Of a stretch of 64,000 nt of DNA, positions 21,000-32,400 are shown piece by piece. Each line of letters starts with the position of its first letter. The stretch's first letter is position 1. The position numbers were made by a program, and so were the translations under genes. Origin of the DNA: Coniella vitis (lineage: Eukaryota; Ascomycota; Sordariomycetes; Diaporthales; Schizoparmaceae); NCBI GenBank assembly GCA_011317545.1, contig WUJK01000004.1, positions 2,604,001 through 2,668,000 of the forward strand. Reading direction: 5' to 3'. Under the pieces are notes generated by a model that ran no database searches, had not been told where the DNA came from, and worked only from the letters and a program-made list of their open reading frames with translations.

Positions 21000-22846
21000 T
21001 TAATGCGCCACCGTAAAGAAGATATTCAAAATCAGACACACCACCATTACACAAAGACCATAGATAGCCAAGCACAACGCCAACTTTCGCAAGAGCCCAT
21101 GCTCCAAATGCTCCAGGTCCCACCTCCACCTCTTGCGCAACCGCAGCCAGCCCTGTTGGAGCTGGCTTCTGCTCGAACGAATACTGCCTGCATCGCTCAA
21201 GATACCCGAGCCGGTCGTCCTTTCAAAACCGCCCGTGGCTTCCACATCCTCGCTGTCGTCCTCGTCATCATCGCTGTTCATAGCGAGCGCGTCGTCGTCT
21301 TCCTTGGTGAGGCGCTGGTGATGGATGCTGTCGGGGTCGCTAATCTTGTAGTAAAAGAGACCAGGTAGGATGAAGCTGATTGAGGTGGAGCCAGTGGCGC
21401 CAACATAGGCGAGTACGCGGTCAAGTTGGGAGACTGTCAAGGCAGTGATGTAGGAGAAAACAATAATGAAAGTTGTGAGCAGGGCGAAGCGGAACTCAGA
21501 CATGGCTGTGATGGGGGAACCGTGGCTGTCTGTCTGCGCTGCTGCTGCTGCGAGCGGAAAGCTGTTGTGGCCGCTGGAAGAGTGCTCGCGGTTGTTGCGG
21601 TTTGGTCGCCACCTGAGAACGGCGTCGAGAGACGCTCGGCATGGGTGGACCTGGAGTGGCACGCTGAACATGACGAGAATGACAATAGCCGCTTTGCCAA
21701 TGGTCGAGGCAATAGACGGCGGGTACATGCTGACAATGTTGCCCAACACATTGCTGCCAAAAGTCAAGTAGCCCGTAACAGCGACAAGAACGTAGATGCT
21801 GGCTGCAGACCCAATACTGGCAGAAACGACACCGACAATGCTCCCGGGTGAGTTGTCCTTGATCTCATTAAGAACAGAGAACATCTGTTGGTGGTGAGTC
21901 AATGACCGAATACGTACAACTGGGAGTGGGACGGAAAGCCACATACATTCTGGTGGCATGTGTACGCAAATACCACCACTGGTAGGCTACTCAGGAAAGC
22001 AACCGGGCCGTTCCAGTGGATAATGTTCACCTCGCCCCGTTCCGCAATCGAATCAGAGGCAAAGTGGTATATAACGAGGACAATCAGATAGCCAATGGAG
22101 ATCAGGGCAATGACGCTCGTGTATTTGAGCGAATCCAGTCTCTTAAGAAAGCTCAATGGTATAATAACCAACATGAATGCCGTGATCCAAAAATGCCGGT
22201 CCGCTAGGTATGGATGTGCATCCGCATTCGCACTGAAGCCCCTCATTACTCCAGGCATCAAGTCTCCGATGATAATCATGTAAGAAACGCCCACTCCAAA
22301 GCACTTGATAGCGATGGCGGCATCAAATATAACAGCAGCATTTGGATATGTGAGTTGCGACAGTGCAAAAAAGGACGAGCTCCCACGGTCGAGATATCGG
22401 GCGCATCGCGACTGTAGGTAGAGGCCAAAAGCCGAGGTGAGAGCCGACCATAATATTATGATAGTGCCAAGCAGAACGCCCATCTGCGACATGGCATGTG
22501 GCATGGCTAGTGTTCCTGCGCCCACGATCGTGTTGAGAAGGTTTATATTACTTGATAACATGGAGGCTTGGCCGCCGCCCTCTTTGGGGCTGCGCCCTCG
22601 TTTTGGTCTGCTTGTGCAAGAGTTAGTAAATGGCCTTTTCTTGTGCACCGGACGATAAGTGCAACCAGCCCGAGTATCAGTGTGTTCTGCCCGTCAATCC
22701 AAAAGCCACTCGCTCGAGCATTGCCAGAACAGGGAAAACAACTCCTGATCAAATGAGCGCAAGCGAGGAGCAGTAGCATACCGTGGCATGGCTCCGGCAT
22801 CCGAGCCAGATGCGCTTCCATCCGAAAAGGTCGAGTAATTCGTCAT
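21000..22846 (-). CDS. Vacuolar-type amino acid transporter (AVT/SLC38 family)
   Basis: Three exons: 22846-22782, 22607-21947, 21884-21000, phases consistent, 536 aa. The family start motif follows a short hydrophilic N-terminus: SSNINLLNTIVGAGTLAMPH in helix 1, the broken-helix substrate and cation site of the AAAP family (PF01490). Further helices include GTIIILWSALTSAFGLYL, FWITAFMLVIIPLSFL, VAFLSSLPVVVFAYTCHQN and, after the last intron, SIGSAASIYVLVAVTGYLTFG. About 10-11 transmembrane segments can be counted. A long hydrophilic loop near 370-450 is strongly acidic (DDDEDDSEDVE) and a basic stretch precedes the last helix, LALCLAIYGLCVMVVCLIL. The family exports or imports neutral or basic amino acids across the vacuolar membrane; it looks nearest to the Avt5-7 group, but substrate cannot be read from sequence. 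Confidence 0.88.
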
Positions 22847-23921
22847 AAGGCTTTAGTGAATGCAGCGCTGAGGAGTCGTTGATTATGCGTCAACGCAACA
22901 AAGACCACTTGTTCGCTTCGCTCGTGTGATCCCGCAGGTCTTGCGTGTCTCGATTGAGTTTCCCGTTGCTTCCGGCGAAGCTGGTTTGGTCTGTCGCTCT
23001 GTGGCTGGTGTGGGATGGACGAGGGCGCGACTTGTGTACAGTACGGAGTCGGCGCCAGAGCTTGTGGTCGGATGTGGCGATAGACAACGGCTCCGGCTCA
23101 GATAAAACAGGAGCACGACTAAAAGGCTGGTTGAGTTCGGCTAGAGGAGATAGCCCGGGCCCAGAGACGTCGGGGCCTAAACCGGCGTGGCCCGGCAAAC
23201 GCTAAGGCGTAAGAGACGTAGCGTAGCTGGCCCGAGGCTGTGCCAGTCGGATCCCACTGCCAGCCCACTGACGCTGGCATAAGCCTGGGATTCGTCGACG
23301 TGATAAATAGGTAATGCAGAACCGGCAAGTCAAATCCAGACAAAGAGAAAAAAACCGACCAAGGCGGAAGTGAAGAAGAAAATGGCGCTAAGCAGCCCGC
23401 AATGCCGCCAGACGTGGGCAGGCGCGGAACATTGAGCTCGCGTGGCTCCACCGAGGCTGCAACTGACACGCTATTAGCCTGCTGCCATCTGCAGCTGCCC
23501 GTGAACGAACAGGGGCGGAGGGCCTGCCACTGGTCACCCCTGGGCAGCCACTGAATACATTGTAAAACAGAGGTAGAGCAGCCCCTGTGGGCCAAGATGC
23601 TGCCCTGGCTGCCTGGCCAGGACATCCCCCAAAGTCTGACGTAAGGCTCTTATGTGGCAGCTTCTTTAGTGGCAGATACATCACTGGAGCCACCACTTAC
23701 CTCTTATGTAAGGGAGCCTCGTGAACTTGACGGATCGCCCATAGGACGCGTGATTTGGACGAGCTGGACAACAACGCGATTTCTTCGTAACCCATGACAA
23801 CTTAGGATCTTGACGAGTGGAAAAGGTCTCGGAAAATTTCTAGTAACGACACACTCAGAGGGCATCAATCGAGAGACACGCGCTGGCAAGTCCAAAAGGC
23901 TCGAACAGGCAGACCGACGCA
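22847..23921. promoter_or_regulatory. Divergent promoter region, transporter and dynactin p24
   Basis: This 1.08 kb separates two divergent start codons and therefore holds both promoters. Open frames on the minus strand (for example 23119-23625) have no homology I recognise and are read as chance in GC-balanced DNA. Confidence 0.5.
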
Positions 23922-24635
23922 ATGGAAGACTCAACGCTCGACAAGACCGCCCTTAGCACAATCTCCCTTCTCGAGGCTCGCCTTTTGCGAATCGAACAGC
24001 TCCTCTACGGCACTATATCGCATCCTACCCCACAACCACCCGCTGATTCGGTGTCCGGCTCCCTAGCTCTTCTCGAGCGCCGTTTCGCAAACATCGTGTC
24101 ACGGTTTCGTGTCTACGGTGATATACTCAAGCTTTGTACGACCCCGCTGTTCTGCTGCCTGCCTTTGGTGATTTCGTTCTATTTGGATATGTCACGAGAA
24201 GCTAACATAGTGGGCCACGACCAAACAGACCGCAGCCACCCCGCCTTCTTCTCTCCTGCGCCCGACCCAGCCCAACCTCCGTCCCAACTCGACACTTCTG
24301 CCTTGCGCGCCACCGTTCTCTCATTTGCTTCCTCGTTTCCCAGTACCGTATCCGCACTCACGGCAGCCACCGCCGATACTCCTGTGCCAGACCCTTCCCT
24401 CTCTGCCCAACTGGTGGGACTGCTACCCAGGATGCAGGGGATTGAAGCCACACAGCTGGCACAGGAAGCTGAGATTGCCGAGCTCAGAGCGCGCAGCGAG
24501 AATGTGGTCAGCGCTTGGTACGAACAGAAAGTCGTTGGGTATGGCGCCTTTGTAGCAGAGGTTGAGGGCAGGGTCGAACGAATTGAACGCAATGTTAGGA
24601 GAGTGGAGGTAGCAAAGCAGAAGGAAGAGATCTGA
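23922..24635 (+). CDS. Dynactin subunit p24 (DCTN3, RO-10-like)
   Basis: The frame is open for 237 codons, but I infer an in-frame 93 bp intron at 24136-24228 (GTACGA...CTAAC...AAACAG). Without it the protein is 206 aa and the hydrophobic, odd segment TTPLFCCLPLVISFYLDM disappears, joining DILKLY to RSHPAFFSPAP, a reading like fungal p24 proteins. N-terminal LLEARLLRIEQLLYG, then LERRF, PDPSLSAQLVGLLPRMQGIEATQLAQEAEIAELRARSE and WYEQKVVGYGAFVAEVEGRVERIERNVRR at the C-terminus match the coiled-coil p24 family (PF07426). p24 sits in the dynactin shoulder and supports dynein-driven nuclear movement; mutants of the Neurospora counterpart are ropy. The start is the first ATG of the frame. Confidence 0.8.
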   Translation: MEDSTLDKTALSTISLLEARLLRIEQLLYGTISHPTPQPPADSVSGSLALLERRFANIVSRFRVYGDILKLCTTPLFCCLPLVISFYLDMSREANIVGHDQTDRSHPAFFSPAPDPAQPPSQLDTSALRATVLSFASSFPSTVSALTAATADTPVPDPSLSAQLVGLLPRMQGIEATQLAQEAEIAELRARSENVVSAWYEQKVVGYGAFVAEVEGRVERIERNVRRVEVAKQKEEI

Positions 24636-25993
24636 GGCACTTCGAAAATGTGGATGAAGATGCAAAGCCAAAGGATATGCAAAGACCCAAGGTCTGCGCT
24701 GAGCAAGCAAGCTGAACGGGATTAACCTCGGCCTGAGACAGCATCCTAAGGTCTCTCGGCTCTTCTTTAATACTGTGGGATTCCAGATATTTGTCTGACC
24801 ACGAGGGCTTGCTTGGATTCGCAAAGCAACAGCATAATATTACAGCACAGCACAGCACAGCACAGCAGGCTGTGGACCCACTGTTGCAATGCGCAACGCT
24901 CAAGTCAAGAAGCAGTGAGCACTTCATCGGCCGAACTTCCAATAATTGCAGAGAGCTTCAGCACTTGCTGTCGTTGGGGGGCACGCATTGCGGAGAAGTC
25001 TAGAGTTTGCCGTTTGAACGCAGAGCCTCATCAGAGCAAAGGCAGCAACCCAGCATTCCCCTCACCAAGCCAGTGGTTCGGCCGATGTGAAACAATCAGG
25101 GGACCACTCGCCAAGTACATGCGATATCGCATATCAAACTTCCGGATGCTTATCTCAACAAGATCGGCGGCAGTCTGCCGTTGCAGAAGCGTCGCAGGTC
25201 GATTTCGACAACGTCAATAGACCAACCACAATTCTCATCAATCTAGGCTAGGCAGTATTCTGTTTTGGGCCATGGCCAAGTCCTCCTCACAAACAAGAAC
25301 AACAAAACGAAGCCTCGTTCAGTGCGTTAGGAATCACAAGAAGGTACCGGCGCAAACTGGGTGCCTCGCCCAAATTTCCTTTCAGATTGCTGTTGAACTA
25401 GGAGGAGCCGATACCAAGTCATTCACATACGCAAAAGCGCCTAGGCACTGCCAAAGCAAATGAAAGACACTTTCGGCTATTAATCCATGGTGACCAATCA
25501 CGTGCTTGGCACGTTCGGATTGCGTATAGAAGTAGTTTGGTAGCGAAAAAGGTGAGAGCACGGTTCAGTGAGCAGTCCTATTTCAGTCTTGGAACTCTTG
25601 TTCAAGTGCTTGGGTTCGATATCAATGGTGTCAGTTATGCGGTCTACTGGCTTGGCCATGGCTATATAAATAATGGCGTAGTGATGACTGATGATATGTA
25701 TAGACATGTAATAATAAAAGGCCCACTGTTAGTTTACCCAATGGTTAGTGACATGGTTCCTTGTCCTTCTCTGCTGGGCTGGCTTGCCACAACAATGCAT
25801 ATCATTAAAGAAATCGCGATGATATAAATACGATGCTAATCTGAATACATTTTGTAGACGGGGGCGTTTGAAGCTCCCATCATCAAGTGGTCAAGTGGAC
25901 AACTATAGATACCTTCACAAATTCAGCACCCAAGGAAAGCCCCTCTAGAGTCTATCCGTCACTTCATAATCCTTCCTCGCCGCCATGAGTTGA
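24636..25993. other. Intergenic, left flank of the transposon nest
   Basis: No gene supported. An ACAGC pentanucleotide run lies at about 24843-24868. Base composition is ordinary, with normal CA and TG content, up to the nest boundary. The last five bases, GTTGA at 25989-25993, are the left target-site duplication of the outer copia element. Confidence 0.65.
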
Positions 25994-26115
25994 TGTGGGC
26001 CAGGGTGTGGCCCGTGCATCAGCACACACACATAGTAAATAGCCCAGGGCCTGTGGGCCCGCTATAGTTAGAATAGCTTTTTCCTCCTAATGCGATCTCT
26101 AAGTTAAGCTTAATA
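25994..26115 (+). repeat. 5' LTR of outer copia element
   Basis: 122 bp starting TGTGGGCCAGGG and ending TTAAGCTTAATA. It matches the 3' LTR except for a 2 bp indel near the start and several C/T and G/A differences, most of them in its last third. GGTTATAAGC follows directly and sits where a primer-binding site belongs; identity of the primer tRNA is uncertain. Confidence 0.88.
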
Positions 26116-26499
26116 GGTTATAAGCTCTCTAATTTCCCTATTTTAAGACCGTTAAATTAATTACTACTATTTACGTATTTATAGTAGAACGATTAACCGA
26201 TTTACCGATTTTTAGCGGTTTAAAATAGCTACGTACTAATAGAGTTAGTATAACCTAAGAACCGTATAAATTATAACCCTTACCGACGGCCTATATAGAG
26301 TATAGCGCCGTTATACGAAGACAATCTTATCTAATTAGACTAATCGGAGGATAAAATCGAACTAATTATATTCGAAGAAGCTATAAAACCTCTATAGCCG
26401 GCTATAAGTACTAGGTTTTATCTTCTACCGATTAGTATAGGAACCGATACCTTTCCGAAGTTAAAAGGTGCCGATAATTTTTAATAATAGAAACGCTAA
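26116..26499 (+). pseudogene. Outer copia leader and start of gag, RIP-decayed
   Basis: This 384 bp follows the 5' LTR and its putative primer site. It is AT-rich, lacks CA and TG almost wholly, and no frame stays open. It ends at the GCTAA duplication (26495-26499) of the TRIM copy that starts at 26500. Its place in the element makes it leader plus gag N-terminus; no motif can be read. Confidence 0.6.
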
Positions 26500-27569
26500 T
26501 ATAACGGGCTAGCCCCTATAAGGCTCTAGGAATTAACTAGCGTTTCTACGGCCGTCTCCGATATACGGAACCTTTCGCTTAAGCGGTTAAGGCAAAAGGT
26601 ACGTAATCTTCTAAATACGTTTTAGAAGATCTAGTTAACTTATTAGGTATATCGGGCGAAGGCAATATTATAGGTAGGCCTATAGGCTTATAATATTACC
26701 TCCCTTCTCTCCCTTTAATAACGTCGGACCCCTAAAGCTTACCTACGATATTACTTTATAAGCCGAAGTTTATACGGAAGGGGTATCTAAGACTTTTAGT
26801 ATTCCGTAGCTCGAACTTATAACCTTGGGATTTTATTTAGAAGATATATAACGGGCTAGCCCTTATAGGGCTTTAGTATCACAGGCCCACCTGTGATATT
26901 GCCTTCGCCCGATGTGCCTGATAAGTTAACTAGATCTTCTGAAACGTGTTTAGAAGATTGCGTACCTTTTGCCTCAACCGCCTAAGCGAAAGGTTCCGTA
27001 CGTCGGAGACGGCCGTAGGAACGCTAGTTAATTCCTAGAGCCCTATAGGGGCCAGCCCGTTATATATCTTCTGAATAACCTAAGGTCGCAAGTTCGAGCT
27101 ACGGAGTGCCAAAAGTCTTAGACACCCCTTCCGTGTGAACTTCGGCTTATAAAGCAACGTCGCGGGTAAGCTTTGGGAGTCCGACGTTATCAGAGGAGGA
27201 AGGGAGGTGATGTTACAGGCCCACCTGTGACATTGCCTTCGCCCGATGTGCCTGATAAGTTGACTAGATCTTCTGAAACGTGTTCAGAAGATTGCGTACC
27301 TTTTGCCTCAACCGCCCAAGCGAAAGGTTCCGTACGTCGGAGACGGCCGCAGGAACGCTAGTCAATTCCTGGAGCCCTATAGGGGCCAGCCCGTCATATT
27401 TAGGAATTAACTAGCGTTCCTACGGCTATCTCCGATATACGAAACCTTTCGCTTAAGCGGTTAAGGCAAAAGGTACGTAATCTTCTAAATACGTTTTAGA
27501 AGATCTAGTTAACTTATTAGGTATATCGGGCGAAGGTAATATTATAGGTAGGCCTATAAGCTTATAATA
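26500..27569 (-). mobile_element. TRIM-like element copy A (minus), interrupted by copy B
   Basis: A 543 bp LTR-internal-LTR element in reverse orientation, with duplication GCTAA at 26495-26499 and 27570-27574. It begins TATAACGGG and ends CTTATAATA, the reverse complement of the other copies' termini. One LTR is complete (26500 to about 26693); the other is split by copy B at 26877-27398. The internal part of about 150 bp has the reversed purine tract CCTCCCTTCTCTCCC. Strongly RIP-mutated except for copy B inside it. No coding capacity. Confidence 0.88.
26877..27398 (+). mobile_element. TRIM-like element copy B, least mutated
   Basis: A 522 bp element with 188 bp LTRs at 26877-27064 and 27211-27398 and duplication TTTAG (26872-26876, 27399-27403), inserted in an LTR of copy A. 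It keeps CA and TG in many places, most of all in the 3' LTR, which starts TGTTACAGGCCCACC. The 146 bp internal region ends in the purine tract AGAGGAGGAAGGGAGG. It contains an imperfect tRNA-T-arm-like string (GGTCGCAAGTTCGAGC). A 62-codon frame across the internal part and 3' LTR is non-coding in my view. This copy is the best reference for the family. Confidence 0.92.
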
Positions 27570-28044
27570 GCTAAGTATTAGATATATATAATATATACGA
27601 TCTAAAACGCTTCTTAAAATAGATAATATTAGAACTAGATAACCTAATAGAAAAGAAGTTATAATAAATCGCTTATAATATTCTACGTAGTATACTTAAT
27701 ATCTTAATTTAAAAGGTTTAAGCCGAGTTACTTATATACGGTTTTAATAAAGATAAACGAGATCCCTTTATTATATAGAGTAAGATACTTAAGGTAATAT
27801 TTAAAGATAACTTTTTTAATATATTTAAGATATAAAACCGTTTTTTTAAGTAAGAGAAATCTAATTACGATTCGATAAAAGTATTCCTTAAGGATATATA
27901 ATATCTACGTTAGAGACTCTAAATAATAAATTATAATACTACGGATAAGCTATACGTAATAGCGCTATTAGCTAAGATAGAATATATATTACTAATATAT
28001 TTTAGCTTCCTTAAGAATCGTTATAAATTAAAAGAGGGCCTTTT
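27570..28044 (+). pseudogene. Outer copia gag fragment, RIP-decayed
   Basis: AT-rich remnant between TRIM copies A and D. Charged stretches with Lys and Glu can be read in one frame between stops, as expected of gag, but no firm motif is visible here. It ends at the CTTTT duplication of copy D. Confidence 0.5.
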
Positions 28045-28577
28045 TATTATAGGCCTACCTATAATATTGCCTTCGCCCGATATACCTAATAAGTTAACTA
28101 GATCTTCTAAAACGTATTTAGAAGATTATATACCTTTTGCCTTAACCGCCTAAGCGAAAGGTTCCGTATATCGGAGATAGCCGTAGGAATACTAGTTAAT
28201 TCCTAGAGCCCTATAGGGGCTAGCCCGTTATATATCTTCTAAATAAAATCCTAAGGTTATAAGTTCGAGCTACGGAGTATTAAAAGTTTTAGATACCCCT
28301 TCCGTATAAACTTCGGCTTATAAAGTAACGTTACGGGTAAGCTTTAGGGGTCCGATATTATTAGAAGAGGAAGGGAGGTAATATTATAAGCCTATAGGCC
28401 CACCTGTAATATTACCTTCGCCCGATATACCTAATAAGTTAACTAGATCTTCTAAAACGTATTTAGAAGATTATATACCTTTTGCCTTAACCGCTTAAGC
28501 GAAAGGTTCCGTACGTCGGAGACGGCCGTAGGAACGCTAGTTAATTCCTGGAGCCTTATAGGGGCCAGCCCGTTATA
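28045..28577 (+). mobile_element. TRIM-like element copy D
   Basis: A 533 bp element, LTRs 28045-28232 and 28382-28577, duplication CTTTT at 28040-28044 and 28578-28582. The 3' LTR has a short extra AGGCCTAT unit near its start. Inserted in copia gag. Heavily RIP-mutated: starts TATTATAGG and ends CCCGTTATA in place of TG..CA. Confidence 0.9.
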
Positions 28578-29178
28578 CTTTTATAGGTAGAGTTAGTAGC
28601 TAAGATACGTAAATACGCGTTAAAAGAGACTACTTTAGCCGTATTCGTAGCCTATAAATAGAGTAATAAACCTACTAATAATAATAACGTTAATAGTAAG
28701 TTAATAGACGATATCGCTAGTTTTAAAGATATTCTTTAGGATATATATAAGATACTCGGCTAGTACGGTATATATAAGAGAGTAACTACTAAGTACTATA
28801 AATATTATAACGATTATAACGTATATTATTCTAAGAAGGGTAGTTGCCTTAAAAAGTATATAAAATAGACGGAATAGTTAAGTTAGCCTACGGCGCTTAT
28901 AATTTTTAGGATCGGCTAGTTTAGTATAGGAGGCTTAAAGAATAATAATAAATAGATTAATATAGCTATCTTATAATTAGCTATATTCGTAGCTAATTAA
29001 TAAATTAGCTAAGATTTATTTATCGCTAACTCTAGCTATTTAAATATTCTAATTAATAACCTTAAATAATTTAAGACTTTAAAGCTAATAATAAAGCTAG
29101 AATAGCTACTATTAGCTAATAATATTATAGTTAAAATTAAATATAAAGGTATAATTAGCTTAAATATATATAAGAGCG
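28578..29178 (+). pseudogene. Outer copia gag C-terminus with decayed CCHC finger
   Basis: Around 28790-28865 the frame reads KYYKYYNDYNVYYSKKGSC. Restoring the usual RIP changes turns the first, second and third Tyr of the pattern into Cys, Cys and His, giving the C-x2-C-x4-H-x4-C spacing of a gag zinc knuckle. The segment then enters the presumed protease region and stops at the GAGCG duplication (29174-29178) where the G1 gypsy element sits. Confidence 0.6.
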
Positions 29179-29418
29179 TATTAGAATTTAAGCTAGAAAC
29201 TTACTTACCTATTACTTAAAAGTAACGGGAACCCTATAAAGTTAATTATATTTATAATTATAAACGAAAACTAGAATACTAAAAGGAAAAAGGAAGGAAC
29301 TAAGTTTAGTTTAATTTCTAAATATAACCTTATTAGAAATATATCTTAAATATTACTAAGATCCTACTTATTAGATACTTTCTTATATCCTATTACTTTA
29401 CCTACTAAAACCCTAATA
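29179..29418 (+). repeat. 5' LTR of G1a
   Basis: 240 bp, same length as the LTR at 43692-43931. Almost free of CA and TG dinucleotides. Confidence 0.9.
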
Positions 29419-32400
29419 TTCTAAACTTCTTTTCTAAGGGTATAAACCGGTAAGAATAAGAATACTATCTATATAACGCTCTTCTCGTATTAGTCGCGCT
29501 AATACTATACTAATATAGCGAATTTTCTTAGAATCTCTAAATATAGCTATTATAACTAAATAACGCCTTTATAAAGAAGCTAAAGTAAATATATTACTAC
29601 GCCTTTAAGATATTAAGCGTTTATATACTAAATATATACGCTTAGTATAAGGAAATAAATCCTCCGATTATATCTACCTATTACTAGCTAATTATAAAGT
29701 TTCTTCCTCGTTTATAATACTTTTATATAGTAATTTATTACCTATAAGTAGAGCTATACCTATTCTTTCTAGACCTAATAGTTCTTTATCTATCTTTTAA
29801 TCGGAAAGTATTATTAATATTATATCTCCTACCCTTTTATATAGTATACCGAATCTAATATATAAAGGAACTAATCTAATAGAATTTTAAGCTTTTAAAT
29901 TTAACCTTATATATTAATTTAAGATATATAGTATTATTAACGAAGATTTTAAATCTTATTATACTACCGGTTATTTAAGAGATAATATAAAACGCTATTA
30001 GATTAGTTATCTTATACGTTAATATAGGGAAAATAATATTAAGGCGAAAATATCCCTATCTAATCTTTTAGAATTTCTCGAGAAATAATACTCTAATCCT
30101 AAGACTCGTATACTTATTATATTTTCGAAGCTTTTATAACTTATATAAGGCCGAAATAAAGTAGTTACGGATTTTATATAATGTTTTAATAAAATTAAAT
30201 TAGATAATCTAACTCCTTTAGAAGGATTAGCTTATATTATAGCTTTTATTACTCGGCTACGCCCTAAGTTACGGATTATACTCGGCTCTTAAGTAATATT
30301 ACCGTATAAATAGGAGTATACTATTAGTTTAATATAATAATTCGAATTAATATAAAAAGATACTTAACTTTAATCTATATAAACTCTACGAAAACGTAGG
30401 ATTTGCTTTATATATAGGGAGTTTAGATATATTATAACCTATTATCTTAAAAAAGCTATTAAGAATTTACTACTTTCTATATTATTATTTAACTTATCTT
30501 TACCCCCTAAGCGTAATATTAATAATTCCGCTATATTAATATACCTAACTTATAATTATAGTATTCGATATTATATTTATAACTAATAAGGCTATTAAAA
30601 AGCAACTTACTTATAGAACCCGTAGCGAATATACTACGTTTATAGGGAGGATAATTATACTTCTACTAAATATCCTAAAGCTTATTATCGAACTTATTAA
30701 ATAGTAGGCTATACTAGTTCTAGTTAGGGATACGCTAGGCAAGATTATCCTCATTTAATTATAAAGGCTAGTATAATTTTAAGTAAAATATTATAGTTTA
30801 TAGAAAAAGAAGCGCTTATTAACTTAAGCGTAGAGGAGAACCTACTTATATATAATTTATTCGAATAAGTCCTATAACTTTATATTAGATTAAGTATTCT
30901 ATTAGTTATATTTAATAATATACTAATAAAACCTTTAGGTTCTATTTTATTAGATTTACTAATTACTAATTCCTTAGGCGTTACGAAAATATAGCGTTAT
31001 TACTTCTCTATTATTAAAAAAATACCCTTCCTAATTATATTAGGTTTTCCCTAGCTTATTTCTATAAATCCTTAAATTAATTAAGCTATTAGGTATTAGA
31101 AATAGCTATTATATATATCTAAGTTAATACTTACTACGTTTATATAAGAAATATATAAAGTATATATAATATTTATTATATAAAGTATACCTATTATTCC
31201 TTTATATTTATCTAAAAAGGAAGTTAAAAAACCTATCCCTAGTTTACCTAGCGAATATATAGACTTTAAGGATATTATATATATAGATCCTAATATACCT
31301 TTACTAGTATAAATAGTTTTAAACTATACTATTAATCTAGAAGAAAGCGTAATACCTTTATAAGGACCTATTTATATACTTACTACGTTAGAGCTAGAAA
31401 ATCTTAGGGAATACTTATAGAAAATATAAGCTAGAGGTTTTATTCGCTATTCTATTAATCCTATAGGAGCTCCTATTATTTTTATACTAAAAAAGAGCGG
31501 GGAGTTACGCCTTTATATTAATTATTATACTTTAAATAAGCTAATATATAAGAATCGTATATTTTTACCCTTAATTTTAGAAATTCTAAACTAATTATTA
31601 TATATTACTATTTATACTAAGCTTAACTTAAAAGATACTTATTATTATATACGAATTAAGGAAGGTAATAAGTAGAAGACTGCTTTTTATACTAAATATA
31701 AGTATTTTAAATACCTTATTTTACTAATAGGTTTAATTAATTCTCCTATAACTTTTTAATTTTATATTAATCGAGTTCTAGTTAAACTTATTAATATTAT
31801 TTATATTATCTACCTCGATAATATTTTAATTTTTAGTAAGGACCCTATAATATATATATAGGATATTCGTAGAGTATTTAAGCGATTATATAAGTAGAAG
31901 TTATATATTAACCCTAAAGAATATAAATTTAATATATTAAAAGTTAAATTTCTAGGTTTTATTATTACTCCTAAGGGAATTAATATAGAATATAATAGAA
32001 TCGCTATTATTAAGTAGTAGCCTAAGCCTATATATATTAAAAATATCTAAGTATTCTTAGGTTTTACTAGTTTTTATAGGCGTTTTATTCGGAATTATTC
32101 TTATATTATTATACCTTTAACGTAGCTTTTATATAGCGAGTATATTAGTACTTTTATTCTTAATTTCTAATAGCGTTTTATATTCCGAATATTATATACT
32201 CGTTTTACTATCGCTTTATTATTATACTATTTTAATCCTACCTTACTAATACGTATAGAAATAGATATATCTTAGTAAGCTATTAGAGCTATTTTATTAT
32301 AGTTATTTAATATAGTTTAATATCTAATTACTTTTCGCTTTAAAAAGTTAACTCTAGTTAAAGCGTATTATAATATAAGAGACTAGGAACTACTTACTAT

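Noticed and set aside
23119..23625. 168-codon minus-strand frame between transporter and p24
   Set aside because: Composition is random-like and it lies in a divergent promoter region.
27173..27361. 62-codon frame in TRIM copy B
   Set aside because: Spans internal region and LTR, is broken in all other copies and resembles no protein.
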